Shown here piece after piece: positions 27,236-27,750 of a stretch of DNA of 27,750 nt. The notes under the pieces were generated by a model, which was not told the DNA's origin, did no database searches, and was given only the letters and a program-made list of their open reading frames with translations. Source of the stretch: a bacterium (GTDB lineage: Bacteria; T1Sed10-126); assembly GCA_003557545.1 (NCBI GenBank), contig PWOD01000003.1:1-27750 (forward strand). The letters run 5' to 3'. A program made the position numbers and the translations under genes. Numbering within the stretch: the first letter of the stretch is position 1; every line of letters starts with the position of its first letter.

Positions 27236-27280
27236 ACTTGGCTTGTGTGGCAATAGCTATTTAGATTGGGAGTGTTAACT

Positions 27281-27397
27281 GTGAAGGTCAAGGCTTCAGT
27301 AAAAAAACGTTGTGAAAAATGTAAAATTATCAGACGCGATGGTGTGGTCAGAATTATCTGCAAGGCCGACCCCCGTCATAAGCAAAAACAAGGATGA
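27281..27397 (+). CDS. rpmJ: 50S ribosomal protein L36
   Basis: L36 is the smallest large-subunit protein and binds zinc. The GTG at 27281 follows GGGAGTG (27268-27274) and gives 38 residues starting [20 protein letters not shown] (first residue read as Met). Zinc ligands are C11, C14, C27 and H33. The end [13 protein letters not shown] has the one-residue-longer spacing of the E. coli protein rather than the 37-residue form of many Gram-positives. Confidence 0.95.
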   Translation: MKVKASVKKRCEKCKIIRRDGVVRIICKADPRHKQKQG

Positions 27398-27464
27398 TAA
27401 ATTATTCTCTGTTAGCCAGTGCTGCTGAATATTCCGGCTGCAGAAATTGGAGGAATTGTGAACA

Positions 27465-27750
27465 ATGCGAATTGGTGGTGTAGATTTACCGTCGGACAAG
27501 CGAATCGAAGTGGCTCTCACTTATATTTTTGGTATCGGTCGCTCGCTGTCAAATGAGATTCTGGATAAGGCTCAGATAGATCCCGACAAACGGACTTATG
27601 AGTTAAACTCAGATGAAGTTGGGCTGTTGAGAAACCTGATCGAACATGATTACGTAGTCGAGGGAGAGTTACGTAGTAAAATAAAAAAAGATATTCAAAG
27701 GTTGAAAGATATCAACTGTTATCGTGGTATCAGGCATAAGTCAGGTCTTC
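27465..27750 (+). CDS. rpsM: 30S ribosomal protein S13 (3' end cut by window)
   Basis: S13 is a 30S head protein that contacts P-site tRNA and the 50S subunit. The ATG at 27465 follows GGAGGAA (27449-27455) and opens MRIGGVDLPSDKRIEVALTY, matching the S13 start. IFGIGRSLSNEIL (helix-two-turn-helix) and DINCYRGIRHKSGL are present. The window ends at about codon 95, so the basic C-terminal tail is not seen. A weak CTGC...GCAG pairing lies in the 67-nt gap after rpmJ. Confidence 0.96.
   Translation, partial: MRIGGVDLPSDKRIEVALTYIFGIGRSLSNEILDKAQIDPDKRTYELNSDEVGLLRNLIEHDYVVEGELRSKIKKDIQRLKDINCYRGIRHKSGL

Noticed and set aside
1-27750. Mobile elements, CRISPR arrays, defence genes or tRNAs
   Set aside because: All 33 complete genes are core functions with short gaps; no direct-repeat array, transposase or cloverleaf-like sequence was seen.

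Overview
The window is a compact bacterial transcription and translation supercluster, with every gene on the + strand. It runs from the 3' part of rplK (L11) through rplA-rplJ-rplL-rpoB-rpoC, then rpsL-rpsG-fusA-tuf, then the S10/spc block (rpsJ to secY), then adk-map-infA-rpmJ and the start of rpsM. Thirty-three genes are complete and two (rplK, rpsM) are cut by the window edges. No tRNA, rRNA, CRISPR array, mobile element or cargo gene was seen. The longest gene-free stretches are 14726-14997 (272 nt) and 15304-15530 (227 nt). Both look regulatory.

The organism is a bacterium of mid GC content (judged by eye, not computed). The RNA polymerase beta' carries a large insertion in the trigger loop (SI3-like), and L36 is the 38-residue form seen in E. 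coli. Both are familiar from diderm lineages. S14 is the short zinc type, adenylate kinase has a zinc-type LID, and adk-map-infA sit between secY and rpmJ. L30 (rpmD) is absent from its usual place between rpsE and rplO. Fourteen of the 35 start codons are probably TTG or GTG. The phylum cannot be assigned from these features; a deep or poorly sampled lineage is plausible.

Layout: 1-2373 stalk and L1 proteins; 2462-10434 the two large RNA polymerase subunits; 10472-14725 the str operon behind its own predicted promoter, ending at a perfect 11-bp hairpin; 14891-15303 a predicted promoter and rpsJ; 15304-15530 an RNA-like structured spacer; 15531-25494 rplC to secY, many genes overlapping or nearly touching; 25517-27181 adk, map, infA; 27207 onward a strong predicted promoter for rpmJ-rpsM (alpha operon). 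The genes build the ribosome, its elongation factors and RNA polymerase, plus the translocon, nucleotide balance and N-terminal methionine removal for new proteins.

Most unusual: (1) L10 is 278 residues instead of about 170 because a roughly 100-residue segment with a tandem helix-hairpin-helix pattern is inserted in its rRNA-binding domain. (2) Between rpsJ and rplC lies a long hairpin whose 17-bp central stem is fully paired, with five G-U pairs, inside an outer stem. (3) S5 and S17 end in acidic tails, each overlapping the next start by 14 nt, and the S5 tail lies where rpmD normally is. (4) Adenylate kinase has lost two usually conserved active-site residues.
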